Positions 18,278-27,287 of a stretch of DNA of 64,000 nt are shown here, piece by piece. The stretch is from Candidatus Brevundimonas colombiensis. Lineage in GTDB: Bacteria; Pseudomonadota; Alphaproteobacteria; Caulobacterales; Caulobacteraceae. The stretch is from positions 3,038,001-3,102,000 of the forward strand of contig CP119326.1 of the NCBI GenBank assembly GCA_029202665.1, given 5' to 3'. Positions within the stretch are counted from its first letter, which is position 1; every line of letters starts with the position of its first letter. The translations under genes were made by a program, and so were the position numbers. The notes beneath the pieces were generated by a model. It saw only the letters and a program-made list of their open reading frames with translations. It ran no database searches and was not told the origin of the DNA.

Positions 18278-21200
18278 TGCCAACGTATCTCCGCAGCTCG
18301 CAGGATTCCCGCGTCATCTTGAATGTCCACGGCCAGGCGCTGACCGCAGAATTCCTCCAAGTATGACTTCAACGCGATCGAGGTCTCTGCGGCCTTCTGA
18401 TCGGTTGGGAGGTGATAGGCGAGCGACTTCGGCATCAGCACGATGCACTTCGCCTTGGCTCGTGATACCGCCACGTTTGTCCGTTCAAGTTGGAGGAGGA
18501 ACTCTTCCTCTCCCTCGATGATATCCGTGTCGCCTACCCCGTAGGACACGATGACGAGATTGCGCTCGCCGCCCTGAAAACGCTCGACGGTGTCGACCGC
18601 GCTGAACACCAATTCCGGATCAGCTGACGGGAACAGCTCTGTGAGCTTGCGGACGACGAGGGCCTTCTGCGCCTTATGTGGCGTGACGATACCGATTCCA
18701 GATTCGAAGAAGGTCTCGTCAGTGAAGGCCTCGCCGTTAGTCCCTCCGCCCGTGTCGAGCTCTTTGGCCATTGCGTGCCGTGCTATGAATGCAAGCCCCG
18801 CAACCAAGCCGGCTTCAAGCTCATTCGCCTGAGACGAGGTCGGGTCATCGTGAATGAGCGCCGTCACTCGGCGTTCCGGACGGAGAAGTTCAGCGTAGGC
18901 CGCGGACCGCGGTAGGGATGCAGGCAGCGTTTTCACCACGTCATCGAGAGGCTCAAGGACTGAAAGGTCCTTCTTTGGTGCCGCGGCGGCGAGCTGCGCC
19001 GGGTAGCCGAGAGAGCGAGCATAGTCGACCAAATGTTGGTTGGAACGATAGTTCACCAGGAGGGGCTGCTGGGCTATGCCAAACCGCTTGATGAGATAGG
19101 TCTGAATGCTGTCGACGAGATACTCAGCCCCTTTCGGGGGATCGAGGTTCTGGATCGGCGGCATCTGCTTGTGGTCGCCAGCGACAATCACCTGAGCGCT
19201 GGCCTTCATCGCCGCGAGCGGTTTGATCGCCAGGGTCATCGGGATTTGGGAGCTCTCATCGAGAACAATCACATCAAACACTTCATCCAGCTCCGAGCCG
19301 CTCTGACCGACCGCCTTCGTGAGACGCAAAACCATGTGAGCGGTGGTCGAGATGATCGTTGAGCGCTGAGCGTCGCTAATGCTTGCTTGAATGTTGTCGA
19401 GGCCTCCGCCGAAATCCAACGTCGCCGCAGTGGCTACGAGGTTCGGATTGGAGCTTGAAACATCCTTCGGCGTGCGGCTCTTGGAGTAGAGCCAGAAGAA
19501 GTCTCCTATCGCGGCAGCATCTGCCTCCAGATTCCTCAGCAGGCGGCCGGACAGCTCTTCGACGGTGCGGTAGTTGGGGCCGGTGATCAGGATTTTTCGC
19601 GGAGGTCCCTCGCGAACCATCGCGTGCAGCATAGCGACAAGGGTGTCTGTCTTGCCCGTGCCAGGCGGCCCCCAGATTATCGAGAGTTGTCGTTGGCCGC
19701 AGACTCGGACTGCCTCTATCTGACTTTCGTTGAGCGGATGCGCGTTAGCGTTTGTTGCGAAGCTGGCGAGCTTCTCCGTTTGCATATCCGTGCGGACCAA
19801 AGTCTTCGCGACCGCATCGCCTTGCCATAAGACCCGCGCTACCGGCGAGATCGTACCAGTGCCCTTTGGAAGCTTCTTTGCAGCGTTGTGCCCCATCGCG
19901 AGCTTCGCTTCCGCCGACGGCGTTGCGATGCTCGGATCACCAATTTCGATGAGCACTTCCCGTGTCTGGTCGTAGTCATTGAACGGCATGGTCGGTAGCA
20001 AGTAGATCGGCTCACTGCCGATCGGAACCAAACCGCTGGCCATTACGGCCTGGAATGCCGGCGCAACCTTTCCCCAAGATGGTTCCAGCCTGATGGTGAT
20101 CCGAGCAGCGGCCCTGTCGAAACTTTCGATCTTCGCCGAGATGACCCGGTGCATGGGCGTGTAGTCGTCCAACCCGACGCCAAGCGTCTTTGCGTTCTTG
20201 AGCGGAAAGCCTGGGTGGCTGACGACGCCAACCGTGCAGAAATCACCTTCTTCGATCTTCGCCTCGGTCGAATCTGCGCTGACCGAAAACTCGTAGCGAT
20301 TGCCGCCGAAACTCTTCGTCACCGCCTCGAGGATCACCGCTTGGTAGGCGGCCTCGAGCCATTCGGGACGGGCGATGAGGGTGTGCAGTCCTTCGGTCTT
20401 GCCGACGGCAGCAGACACGCTTGCCCACCTCTCCCAGAGCTTCGAGTCATACGCAACGCCGGCCAGGCCAGACGGGATAGACATCGATAGCTCTGGAGCG
20501 TTGCCTGAAATGCAGTTCTTCAGGTCGATCCGCAGACGTGCCGCGATGCTCGACATCGCCCAAGCGTGGGCTTTCAAGGCGGCGCCGTAGCGTTCCACCG
20601 CCTCGAACACGCTGACCGGCTTTCCGAACATTCGGACTGTCCCCGTGGGGGACTTCCAGATTTCGAAAATGCGCTCCCGAGGAATGCCGTTTCCGAGTGG
20701 CTCAACGTAGTAGCTGTCGACCTTGCGAGGCGTCAGGCGGTTGTGGTGATAGGCTTCCGCGGTCCCGAGGAGCGTGACCGCGAAGCGTTGGGGAAGCCGC
20801 ACAGAGGCGGTGACGATATCCTTGATGAAGACGATGTTGGGACAAACCTGCTCAGCCTTCTCCATCAGCTCTTCCGCCGGGAAAATCCAAGCCAATGCTC
20901 GTTGAGAGCGGCCGGACAATTGAAGAATGTCCAGCAGGTGGCGGCCAAATGCGTTGCAGAGTTCCGTATATTGCCGAAGTTCCCAGAAGCAGATTTGGGT
21001 CCTGAGCGTCCCCATGCCGTGGTCGTCGAAGACCTTCTTCGACTCGTCGATCCAAGTTGCAAGGCGTTCGATAAACGAATTGAGCGCTGCCCATTCGGCG
21101 ACAGCGTTGTCCTTTGAGACGACGAATGCGGCCTCGCCGAGGGGGCGGATGGACTGGTCCTCCCCATCGGCCTTCTGAAACTTGTGGCCGAATGGCGCGA

Positions 21201-22518
21201 ATAAGGTTCCACGAAGAGCGATGCCCGTCAGGAAGCCAGACCCCGGATCGAAATTCACGACGATGTCGAACTCTGCCCCGAGGTATTTGGCCAGACCTCC
21301 GACCTTCGAGGCCTGATCCACGCTGACGTTGCCGGTCGCGATGGACTGGGCGCGTGAACCGATCTGGTCACGATCTTTCTTAAGAAGAGTGTGGCCACGC
21401 AGAACCGCCGCATTGGATTGGATGCCGACAAGCTTCCCGACTTCCGGATGACCGCCATCTTTGAGGACGCGGGTCGCACCCTTGCTAAGGGTTGGCATCT
21501 TGCAGAGGTGGTCGGAGGCTTCAGCTCCTTGGGAACAATACTTCGTCGGGTCCTTGTCGAAGTAGACGTGATCGTCCGGCGAGAGCCATGAACGGTTGCC
21601 GAGCCAATCGCAGGCTCCGCACTTTGGATTCACATGATAGTCGAGAGTGGCCCATCCCGCCCCGTCGCCGGTCGAGATGACCCGAGGGAGATCTTCGACG
21701 AAGAACTTACGGACGCTCGGCATATAGACGAGGTAATTCACCCGGCCGTCGTCGAGATCGGCCCGGAGCGCCTGAAGGCGGGCCGTCACCTCGCCTCCGT
21801 CCTTCTTCTTCATAATCTCGGAGAAGGCCGGCATCTCTGTGTGCCGCCAAAGGAAGATTCGGTCAGAGATGAAGTACCGTTCCTTGAATGCCGCGCCCTT
21901 CGAATGCAGCCAGTTCGCCAGAAAGATCGCATAGAGGCACACCTCGGCTGAGTAGCTCGCGTTGGCCTCGGTGATGTTTTTGAGGTCAATGACGCTAAGG
22001 GGCGTCCGGGGATCATCGAGCGCAATGAGCCGCCGCGATCCATCTGGCAATATCTCGTAATCCGTGTCTTGGCGCGCATCGACGAACAGAACGTCGGGTC
22101 GAAGCCCGGACAGTTGAGGGATCAACTTCAGAGAGGCGGCCGACACCCCCAACGCGGTCAATGCGACGTCACGAAACTCTTCGGGTTCGAGCTCGGGTTG
22201 AAGGATCAGGGATTGTGGCTTGGCCTTCGCCAACGCTTCAGCGAGATCGATGCCTGTGCGTCCGGCGCTCTTGTGGATGACGTGCGCTGGGATGGCATTG
22301 AGGAGCAGATCAAACTGTTCGTACTCGAATTCCCGGCCCGAGGTGGTGATCAACTGCACGCCAGGTCGCGACTTTAGAGGCACTGGAATCCCAGCTGCGT
22401 CTAGGGCGGTTGGATTGTTTGAAAATAACGAGAGGTAGAGTTCCCGATCGCAAAGCGTCCGCATGAACATCGAGAACTTGCTCTTCGAGACCATACGCTT
22501 TGGAAGTGTCGTGCTCAT
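18274..22518 (-). CDS. Dna2/TM0106-type Fe-S RecB-family nuclease fused to a superfamily 1 helicase
   Basis: 1414 residues. An early Cys (LCDRELYLSLF, C23), a PD-(D/E)xK core (VLFVDARQ near 144, VIDLKN near 176, then SAEVCLYAIFLANWL) and three or more later Cys (CGAC near 300, YCSQ near 328, HLCK near 338) resemble AddB/Cas4/TM0106 Fe-S nucleases. The C-terminal third is a Dna2/NAM7-like helicase: GPPGTGKTDTL near 950, VLDESSQIP near 1085, VAGDHKQMPP, LLVNYRSNQ, VDTVERFQGGERN and NVAVSRAKAKC. The ATG at 22516-22518 is chosen because GGGGGA lies about 4 bases upstream; the frame is open further but uncharacteristic. It should process DNA ends or foreign DNA. The middle 550 residues are unrecognised. 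Its tail-to-tail overlap with a DNA methyltransferase suggests one system. Confidence 0.82.
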   Translation of the reverse strand: MSTTLPKRMVSKSKFSMFMRTLCDRELYLSLFSNNPTALDAAGIPVPLKSRPGVQLITTSGREFEYEQFDLLLNAIPAHVIHKSAGRTGIDLAEALAKAKPQSLILQPELEPEEFRDVALTALGVSAASLKLIPQLSGLRPDVLFVDARQDTDYEILPDGSRRLIALDDPRTPLSVIDLKNITEANASYSAEVCLYAIFLANWLHSKGAAFKERYFISDRIFLWRHTEMPAFSEIMKKKDGGEVTARLQALRADLDDGRVNYLVYMPSVRKFFVEDLPRVISTGDGAGWATLDYHVNPKCGACDWLGNRSWLSPDDHVYFDKDPTKYCSQGAEASDHLCKMPTLSKGATRVLKDGGHPEVGKLVGIQSNAAVLRGHTLLKKDRDQIGSRAQSIATGNVSVDQASKVGGLAKYLGAEFDIVVNFDPGSGFLTGIALRGTLFAPFGHKFQKADGEDQSIRPLGEAAFVVSKDNAVAEWAALNSFIERLATWIDESKKVFDDHGMGTLRTQICFWELRQYTELCNAFGRHLLDILQLSGRSQRALAWIFPAEELMEKAEQVCPNIVFIKDIVTASVRLPQRFAVTLLGTAEAYHHNRLTPRKVDSYYVEPLGNGIPRERIFEIWKSPTGTVRMFGKPVSVFEAVERYGAALKAHAWAMSSIAARLRIDLKNCISGNAPELSMSIPSGLAGVAYDSKLWERWASVSAAVGKTEGLHTLIARPEWLEAAYQAVILEAVTKSFGGNRYEFSVSADSTEAKIEEGDFCTVGVVSHPGFPLKNAKTLGVGLDDYTPMHRVISAKIESFDRAAARITIRLEPSWGKVAPAFQAVMASGLVPIGSEPIYLLPTMPFNDYDQTREVLIEIGDPSIATPSAEAKLAMGHNAAKKLPKGTGTISPVARVLWQGDAVAKTLVRTDMQTEKLASFATNANAHPLNESQIEAVRVCGQRQLSIIWGPPGTGKTDTLVAMLHAMVREGPPRKILITGPNYRTVEELSGRLLRNLEADAAAIGDFFWLYSKSRTPKDVSSSNPNLVATAATLDFGGGLDNIQASISDAQRSTIISTTAHMVLRLTKAVGQSGSELDEVFDVIVLDESSQIPMTLAIKPLAAMKASAQVIVAGDHKQMPPIQNLDPPKGAEYLVDSIQTYLIKRFGIAQQPLLVNYRSNQHLVDYARSLGYPAQLAAAAPKKDLSVLEPLDDVVKTLPASLPRSAAYAELLRPERRVTALIHDDPTSSQANELEAGLVAGLAFIARHAMAKELDTGGGTNGEAFTDETFFESGIGIVTPHKAQKALVVRKLTELFPSADPELVFSAVDTVERFQGGERNLVIVSYGVGDTDIIEGEEEFLLQLERTNVAVSRAKAKCIVLMPKSLAYHLPTDQKAAETSIALKSYLEEFCGQRLAVDIQDDAGILRAAEIRWH

Positions 22519-22774
22519 CATTCCCCCGAATTCACGCCACGCCCATGCGGCATCGATTCGCCTACTAGCTGCATTATATCGCTTTGCGCGTGGATTTTGC
22601 GCCCAGCGCTTTCGGCACGCGGCCACTCGGGGCGCGGGAGACTTTACATGTCATGCGAACCTTGAGGCGGTGCGACGGAGGCTGCTACATCACCAGAGAC
22701 ACGCCAGCGTCGTGAGGCCCGGCCGACTCGGCAACGGACCTTGCGAATGTCAGCGAGGGGTCAGGGAGCGACAT

Positions 22775-23761
22775 TCATCGTTCCTTCTGACGGTCTGCAA
22801 ACCGCTTCTCGCCATCCGGCCGAACCAAAGCTTTCCCCTGATCCTGCAGCTTCGGCAACCGACGCATATGTTCCATCAAAGCGGCGCCCAGCAACCGGTC
22901 CTCCGACCGAGCCGAGCTTGAGAGCGCGATTGCTTCGGCCGCCAATGATCGGCGTATCCTCGCCTGCCTCTCGCGCTGGCTGATTTCCCACCGCGCCGCA
23001 GCATGGCGCTCCACGCCGTCAGCCTGATAACTGTGCGATTCACGGCCACCCTGCCTCGAACAGCGCTCCCGCATCTTTTGGACCGGCGTAGGCTCTGCCC
23101 TCTGCAGCACACCCCTCGCCCGGCGCGGACTGGCTTCGGCCTCCACGCCGCGATCCCGCAACGCCTGAGCGAACCGCTGCCGCCAGACCTCAAGGTCCGC
23201 CTTTCTGGGATTGAGGCGCACGCCGTTCGACCCCAACGCTCTCACCGTCAGATGCACGTGGGGATGTCCGCACTCATCGTGCAGGGCAAACACGTAGGGA
23301 AACCGCCCCCTGAACGACTCAGCCGCGAAGGCCCGCGCCGCATCGTGCAGTCGGATCGGATCCGTGCCCCTCGGCATGCTCAGCACGATGGACCGGGACA
23401 AAGGCCGATCCTTGCGACCGCCCGGCTCCAGCATAGCCTCGACCGCCCAGTCCGATGCGAGGGCCTTGATTGCCGCCCGCCCCTCGAGCCGCTCGCCGTC
23501 CGGTTCCTCCAGGGCCAGCCTGCCGTTGCGGCTGATGTAGTCCAGATGCCGCATCAGGTGGCCGCCGTCGCGGGTCCTGCCGGTGACCTTGACCATCACC
23601 TCCGGCGCGCGCCGGATGATCCGCGCCAGCTGCGCATACGCCGCCGCATCGCCGGCCCGTCCGGGCGGCCTCAACACCGGCTGGGTGACGCGGGCCCGGC
23701 GCACGTCGACGGGCGGACGCAACGCCTCCTCGAAACCGAGCGGCCGGCGGAAGTCGCTCAT
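22775..23761 (-). CDS. MobA/VirD2-type relaxase (MOBP-like)
   Basis: 328 residues. Motif I with the likely nicking tyrosine is HLMRHLDYISRNGRL (Y75); motif III is FALHDECGHPHVHLTVRALG (H166, H168, H170). The ATG overlaps the MobC stop codon (ATGA), so translation is coupled. It cuts the transfer strand at oriT, and an RP4-like nic sequence lies about 560 bases upstream. It is shorter than complete TraI proteins. The C-terminus is a basic and acidic helical region without a helicase or primase domain, as in mobilisable elements that borrow another element's secretion channel. Confidence 0.88.
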   Translation of the reverse strand: MSDFRRPLGFEEALRPPVDVRRARVTQPVLRPPGRAGDAAAYAQLARIIRRAPEVMVKVTGRTRDGGHLMRHLDYISRNGRLALEEPDGERLEGRAAIKALASDWAVEAMLEPGGRKDRPLSRSIVLSMPRGTDPIRLHDAARAFAAESFRGRFPYVFALHDECGHPHVHLTVRALGSNGVRLNPRKADLEVWRQRFAQALRDRGVEAEASPRRARGVLQRAEPTPVQKMRERCSRQGGRESHSYQADGVERHAAARWEISQRERQARIRRSLAAEAIALSSSARSEDRLLGAALMEHMRRLPKLQDQGKALVRPDGEKRFADRQKER

Positions 23762-24279
23762 GGTTCGACCGACCAATAGGCCAGGTTGCCGGCGAAGAGC
23801 TCGTCCAGGCCGCTCAGATGCACCCGAATCTCGGACGCGAAGGCGGCCAGCTGGGCCACCTCCAGGTCGAGGACGGCGCCCTCCATGACGGCGGTGTTGA
23901 GGGCGCGGGCGATCTGGTTGATGTTGACGCCGATGCGATGAAGCTCGCGCCGGACGCCGATCAAGGCCATCGCTTCCGGCGGCGTCAACTGCAGGCGCCC
24001 ATGGAGCCGACGGCGGACGAGCATGACCGCCCACTGGGTTCGCAACAGCCCTGCGCGGCCTGCCTCCGCCTCCAGCAACGCCATGTCTTCGTCCGCCAGG
24101 CGGAGAGTCAGCTTGGCCGACTTTGCGCTGCACGGGGCTAGTTCGCGCGCTGGCAGGGGAGCCTGCGCGGCCGCCTCCATGAGCGCCCTTAGGTAGCGGG
24201 ACCGTCCGCCGCGCGCGACCGCCGCCGCGTCGAAGCGGCGGGCCAGGTCGGGCGGAAGGCGAAGGGTGAAGCGGTCCAT
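23758..24279 (-). CDS. MobC-like relaxosome accessory protein
   Basis: 173 residues. The N-terminal FTLRLPPDLARRFDAAAVAR and the central LTLRLADEDMALLEAEA look like ribbon-helix-helix or mobilisation-protein elements. The C-terminal half has GVRRELHRIGVNINQIARAL, the classic MobC motif (L..iG.NlNQiar). MobC helps the relaxase melt and bind oriT. The gene overlaps the relaxase by ATGA. Its start at 24277-24279 is 38 bases from the nic-like sequence, as expected for a relaxosome operon. Confidence 0.87.
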   Translation of the reverse strand: MDRFTLRLPPDLARRFDAAAVARGGRSRYLRALMEAAAQAPLPARELAPCSAKSAKLTLRLADEDMALLEAEAGRAGLLRTQWAVMLVRRRLHGRLQLTPPEAMALIGVRRELHRIGVNINQIARALNTAVMEGAVLDLEVAQLAAFASEIRVHLSGLDELFAGNLAYWSVEP

Positions 24280-24289
24280 CGGAGAGCGG

Positions 24290-24330
24290 GTCTGTCAGAC
24301 ATTGCCGGCGCAAAGCCTATCCTGCCCTAG
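24290..24330 (+). other. Candidate oriT with RP4-like nic sequence
   Basis: The sequence cctatcctgccc at 24316-24327 contains TATCCTGC (24318-24325), the MOBP/VirD2 nic core that is cut between G and C in RP4 oriT and T-DNA borders. The predicted nick is between 24324 and 24325 on the plus strand. A small inverted repeat, gtctgtcagac, lies at 24290-24300. The site sits immediately upstream of mobC and the relaxase. Confidence 0.65.
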
Positions 24331-24474
24331 ACCGCGAACCGCCTCGCCCCGCAAACCTACGGAGGCTCCCCGCCCTCCCCTCGGCGGCCACAATCGGCCG
24401 CTCGCCCGCCGCCCTGAAGGGCGCCCCAACCGAGGGCGGCGACACCCCACCATTTCCCTTCGCCCCGTATCCAA

Positions 24475-24509
24475 GCAAAGAAAAAGCCGCGCCCGGTCAG
24501 GACGCGGCT
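24475..24509 (-). terminator. Rho-independent terminator after ardC
   Basis: On the minus strand, a GC-rich stem (AGCCGCG pairing with CGCGGCT, at 24485-24509) is followed by TTTTTCTTT (24476-24484). It lies 28 bases past the ardC stop and separates ardC from the oriT/mob region. Confidence 0.8.
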
Positions 24510-24536
24510 CAGGCTCAAAGCGTAGACGCCAGCCCA

Positions 24537-25412
24537 TCACGGATGCGCTTCATGCAGCCAGGCGACCGCCCTCTGCGCATACGCCGCTGCCGAAAACAGG
24601 AACCGCTTGTCGGCCTTCAGCACTTCGAGCCAGTGGCCGAGATAGGCGGCGTGATCCTCGCGCGGTTCCAACTCCAGCCCGAGGTCGGCGCAGAGGAAGG
24701 CGGCCCCCAGTTCGGCGACCAGCTCCTCGCGGGCGTAGGTCTGAGCCGAGCGGCTGAAGTCACGGGCCAGCCGTGACCCGTGGCCGGTCCAGTGCACGCA
24801 CTCATGACCCAGCGTGGCGTAGTAAGCGCCCGCGTCGCGGAAGGTCTCGAACGGCGGCATCTGCACATGGTCCGACGCCGGGACGTAATAGGCTGCCGAT
24901 CCGCCGTGGCGGATGTCGACGCCCAGCCCGGCGAAGAAGCGCTCGACCGCTTCCAACCTTTCGTCGGGATTGACCGGCTCCGGCGGCGTCGGCCGATAGG
25001 CGTCCGGCAGGTCGTCGATCTGTTCGACGTTGAAGACGGTATAGGCCTTCAGGAACGGGATGCGTTGTTCGACCTCTTCGCCCGCATCGTCGGTTTCGGT
25101 GCGGACGATCTGGTTGGCGTAGACCACCGTGGAGCCCCTCTCGCCCTTGCGGACATGAGCGTCCAGCGCCAGTGCCTGACGGAAGGTCATCCAAGTCGGC
25201 GAGGCGAACCCTCGACTGAAGGCCTCCGACCACAGCAGCAGGACGTTGATGCCGCTATAGGGCGTGCCGTCGTGGCGGAGCGGACGGGTGACCGGATGAC
25301 CGCCGGTCCAGGGCTGGGTCCACGGCCGGACGCCGGCCTCCAGCTGGTCGATGATCTGGTTGGTGATCCGGGCGTAGATGTCCGGATGATCGGGATCGGC
25401 GGGGCGCGTCAT
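24537..25412 (-). CDS. ardC: ArdC-like antirestriction protein (ssDNA-binding and zincin domains)
   Basis: 291 residues. The N-terminal half fits the ArdC ssDNA-binding domain: IYARITNQIIDQLEAGVRPW, YSGINVLLLW and FRQALALDAHVRKGERGS. The C-terminal half is a zincin-like metallopeptidase with LGHECVHWTGHGSRL (HECVH) and a downstream glutamate in YAREELVAELGAAFLC. ArdC proteins coat and shield incoming conjugative DNA from restriction. A strong GAGGAGG ribosome-binding site precedes the ATG. It lies in the mobilisation segment next to DUF736. Confidence 0.9.
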   Translation of the reverse strand: MTRPADPDHPDIYARITNQIIDQLEAGVRPWTQPWTGGHPVTRPLRHDGTPYSGINVLLLWSEAFSRGFASPTWMTFRQALALDAHVRKGERGSTVVYANQIVRTETDDAGEEVEQRIPFLKAYTVFNVEQIDDLPDAYRPTPPEPVNPDERLEAVERFFAGLGVDIRHGGSAAYYVPASDHVQMPPFETFRDAGAYYATLGHECVHWTGHGSRLARDFSRSAQTYAREELVAELGAAFLCADLGLELEPREDHAAYLGHWLEVLKADKRFLFSAAAYAQRAVAWLHEAHP

Positions 25413-25450
25413 AGCGGCCTCCTCAAGGATGGATTGTTCGGATGAAGGGG

Positions 25451-25475
25451 CGGCGGCGCGTCGGACGCGCCGCCG
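25451..25475. other. Perfect 10-bp GC hairpin between DUF736 and ardC
   Basis: Arms cggcggcgcg (25451-25460) and cgcgccgccg (25466-25475) enclose a 5-base loop. No T-run follows on the minus strand. It may limit read-through from DUF736 into ardC or protect the mRNA 3' end. Confidence 0.55.
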
Positions 25476-25483
25476 CTTGCGGT

Positions 25484-25777
25484 TCAGCGGGACCAGATCA
25501 GGCTGTGCCCGCCCTCGATCTCGACCAGCGAGGCGTAGATCGGCGCTGGGAAGCTGGGGTCGTCCAGCTTGACCGAGAGGTATTCCCGGTTCTCGCGGGA
25601 AGTCTTCCTCCAGGCGGCGCCGAACTCGGTCTGGCCCGCGAAGATGCGGTAGTCCGGCGCCTTGTCGTCCGTCTTCTCGTTGGGGCGCAGGGTCGCGCTC
25701 TTGACGTTGAGGGTTAGGGTCTTGATCGACCCGGTGTAGCCGTCGCCCTGGGCGGTGAATGTTCCGATGGCGGCCAT
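25484..25777 (-). CDS. DUF736 family protein
   Basis: 97 residues. MAAIGTFTAQGDGYTGSIKT, APDYRIFAGQTEFGAAWRKT and EYLSVKLDDPSFPAPIYASL are the characteristic stretches of DUF736, a small protein found almost always on alphaproteobacterial conjugative elements beside ArdC, ParB-like and DUF2958-type genes. Its function is unknown. AGGAGA precedes the ATG at 25775-25777. It is upstream of ardC on the same strand. Confidence 0.9.
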   Translation of the reverse strand: MAAIGTFTAQGDGYTGSIKTLTLNVKSATLRPNEKTDDKAPDYRIFAGQTEFGAAWRKTSRENREYLSVKLDDPSFPAPIYASLVEIEGGHSLIWSR

Positions 25778-26363
25778 GTCAGTTTCTCCTTTGCTGTCGG
25801 GCCACGCCTGTCGCGGCCTCGATGGCGATCGGGAGACCGGGGGCCGGTCGGCGCGCAGGGCGAGGCCAGCAAGCCCCCGCAGCGGAGCGGAGGACCGCAA
25901 GCGAGAGTTTCTTGTCCCGCGAGGAGGCCGTCAGGCCGGGGAAGAAAGTCGAGCGCGCGGTTGCGCCCAGCCGACCGGTTTCCGGTCAAATCCGCCTTTT
26001 CGAGAGGCCGCGCCGTGGCGCGCGCAAACAGGGGAAAGACCCACAGACCGCCGGAGCATCACAAACACAGTCGACATGACCCCGGAGATCACCCCCCGCT
26101 CTGACACTTGGAGCCGCAGACCACAGCCCATATCGAAAGGGGAAAAGGTGCGGGCGTTGGAACCTCTGTGTGGAGGCCCGGGACTTTCAGGCGCCGCCGC
26201 GACGATTTTCCGGCGAACCGGCCCTACGGCGAACAGACGACGCCCTATGGAACCGGCGCCCGCAGATGCTAGCGTAGCGATTATGAGCGCGGTAGCCTAG
26301 TTGCGCGCGGATCGGGGCGTTTCGACTCTTGCGTGTCGGCTCCGCATTTCGGAGACTCCGGTC
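25778..26363. other. 586-base region without a supported gene
   Basis: The region lies between the divergent DUF736 and nucleotidyltransferase-HEPN genes. It holds overlapping GC-rich frames but no recognisable protein. A small palindrome, accggtttccggt, lies near 25975-25987. It probably marks the junction between the element backbone and inserted cargo. Confidence 0.4.
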
Positions 26364-27287
26364 ATGAAACGTCCGCTGAGGAAATTGCCGCTCGCCAAAC
26401 AGCGTGAACTCGACGCCGCCGTCGGGATCATTCAGGACGGCTTCGCCAAGGCCATCTCCACGCGCTGTGCCGACCGGCTGAAGAACGGCCGCATCCTCAA
26501 GATCATCCTGTTCGGCAGCTATGCGCGCGGCGACTGGGTGCACGATCCGGTCGGGCGCTACTTCTCGGACTTCGACCTGCTGGTCGTCGTGGACCACGAG
26601 GACCTGACCGACTTCGAGTTCTGGGAGGACGTGGAGAAGCGGCTGCTGGCCGAACTGTCAGCGGGCGCCATGCGCACGCCCGTCAGCCTGATCGTCCATA
26701 GCCTGGACGACGTAAACTGGAAGCTGGAGCACGGACGCGGCTTCTTCATCGACATCGCCCGCGACGGCGTGGTCCTTCAGGACACGCCAGGCGTGACGTT
26801 TTCCGAGCCGCAGCCCCTGCCGCCGTCTACGGCGCTGGAAGAAGCCACCGAGTATTTCGAGGAATGGCAGGAAGCGGCTAACGGCTTTCTCAAAGGCGCT
26901 CGGTTCTATGTGCAAGAGAACGAGCCGAAGCTGGCTGCCTTCCTCCTCCATCAGACGGCCGAGACAATCTACCAAGGCCTCTTACAGGTTCTGACATTCT
27001 ACTCCCCGAAGAGCCATAACCTCATCCGCCTCCGCAACATGACGGAGCCTCTGGAGCCCCGCCTCCGTGAAGTCTGGCCCCACGACACCAAGTTCCAGAA
27101 GCGCTGCTTCGAACTGCTGCGGGCCGCCTACGTCAAAGCCCGCTATTCACGGCACTACCGCATCACCGACGAAGAACTGACCTTCCTCACCGAGCGGATC
27201 GAGGTACTTCGGCAGGTTGTAGCCGACGCGAGCGAAAGACGGATCGCGGATTTGAAGACAGCGGCCAACGACGCCAGTGAAGGCTGA
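26364..27287 (+). CDS. Nucleotidyltransferase-HEPN fusion protein (MNT-HEPN toxin-antitoxin type)
   Basis: 307 residues. The N-terminal domain has LFGSYARGDWVHDP (GSYARG, 51-56) and SDFDLLVVV (D69, D71), the minimal nucleotidyltransferase active site. The C-terminal domain looks like HEPN: EEWQEAANGFLKGARFYVQ, LAAFLLHQTAETIYQGLL, HNLIRL, and a late KARYSRHYRI. In two-gene MNT/HEPN systems the MNT antitoxin AMPylates the HEPN RNase; here both are in one chain. The ATG at 26364 follows GGAG. The next gene starts at its stop codon (TGATG), so they form an operon. Confidence 0.82.
   Translation: MKRPLRKLPLAKQRELDAAVGIIQDGFAKAISTRCADRLKNGRILKIILFGSYARGDWVHDPVGRYFSDFDLLVVVDHEDLTDFEFWEDVEKRLLAELSAGAMRTPVSLIVHSLDDVNWKLEHGRGFFIDIARDGVVLQDTPGVTFSEPQPLPPSTALEEATEYFEEWQEAANGFLKGARFYVQENEPKLAAFLLHQTAETIYQGLLQVLTFYSPKSHNLIRLRNMTEPLEPRLREVWPHDTKFQKRCFELLRAAYVKARYSRHYRITDEELTFLTERIEVLRQVVADASERRIADLKTAANDASEG

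Noticed and set aside
13208..22518. Assignment of this segment to BREX or DISARM
   Set aside because: No PglZ, BrxC, BrxL, DrmA, DrmB or phospholipase D component was recognised, so only a general resemblance remains.
26301..26363. Longer start for the MNT-HEPN gene
   Set aside because: The extra 21 residues have no domain character, while the ATG at 26364 has a GGAG site at the right distance.
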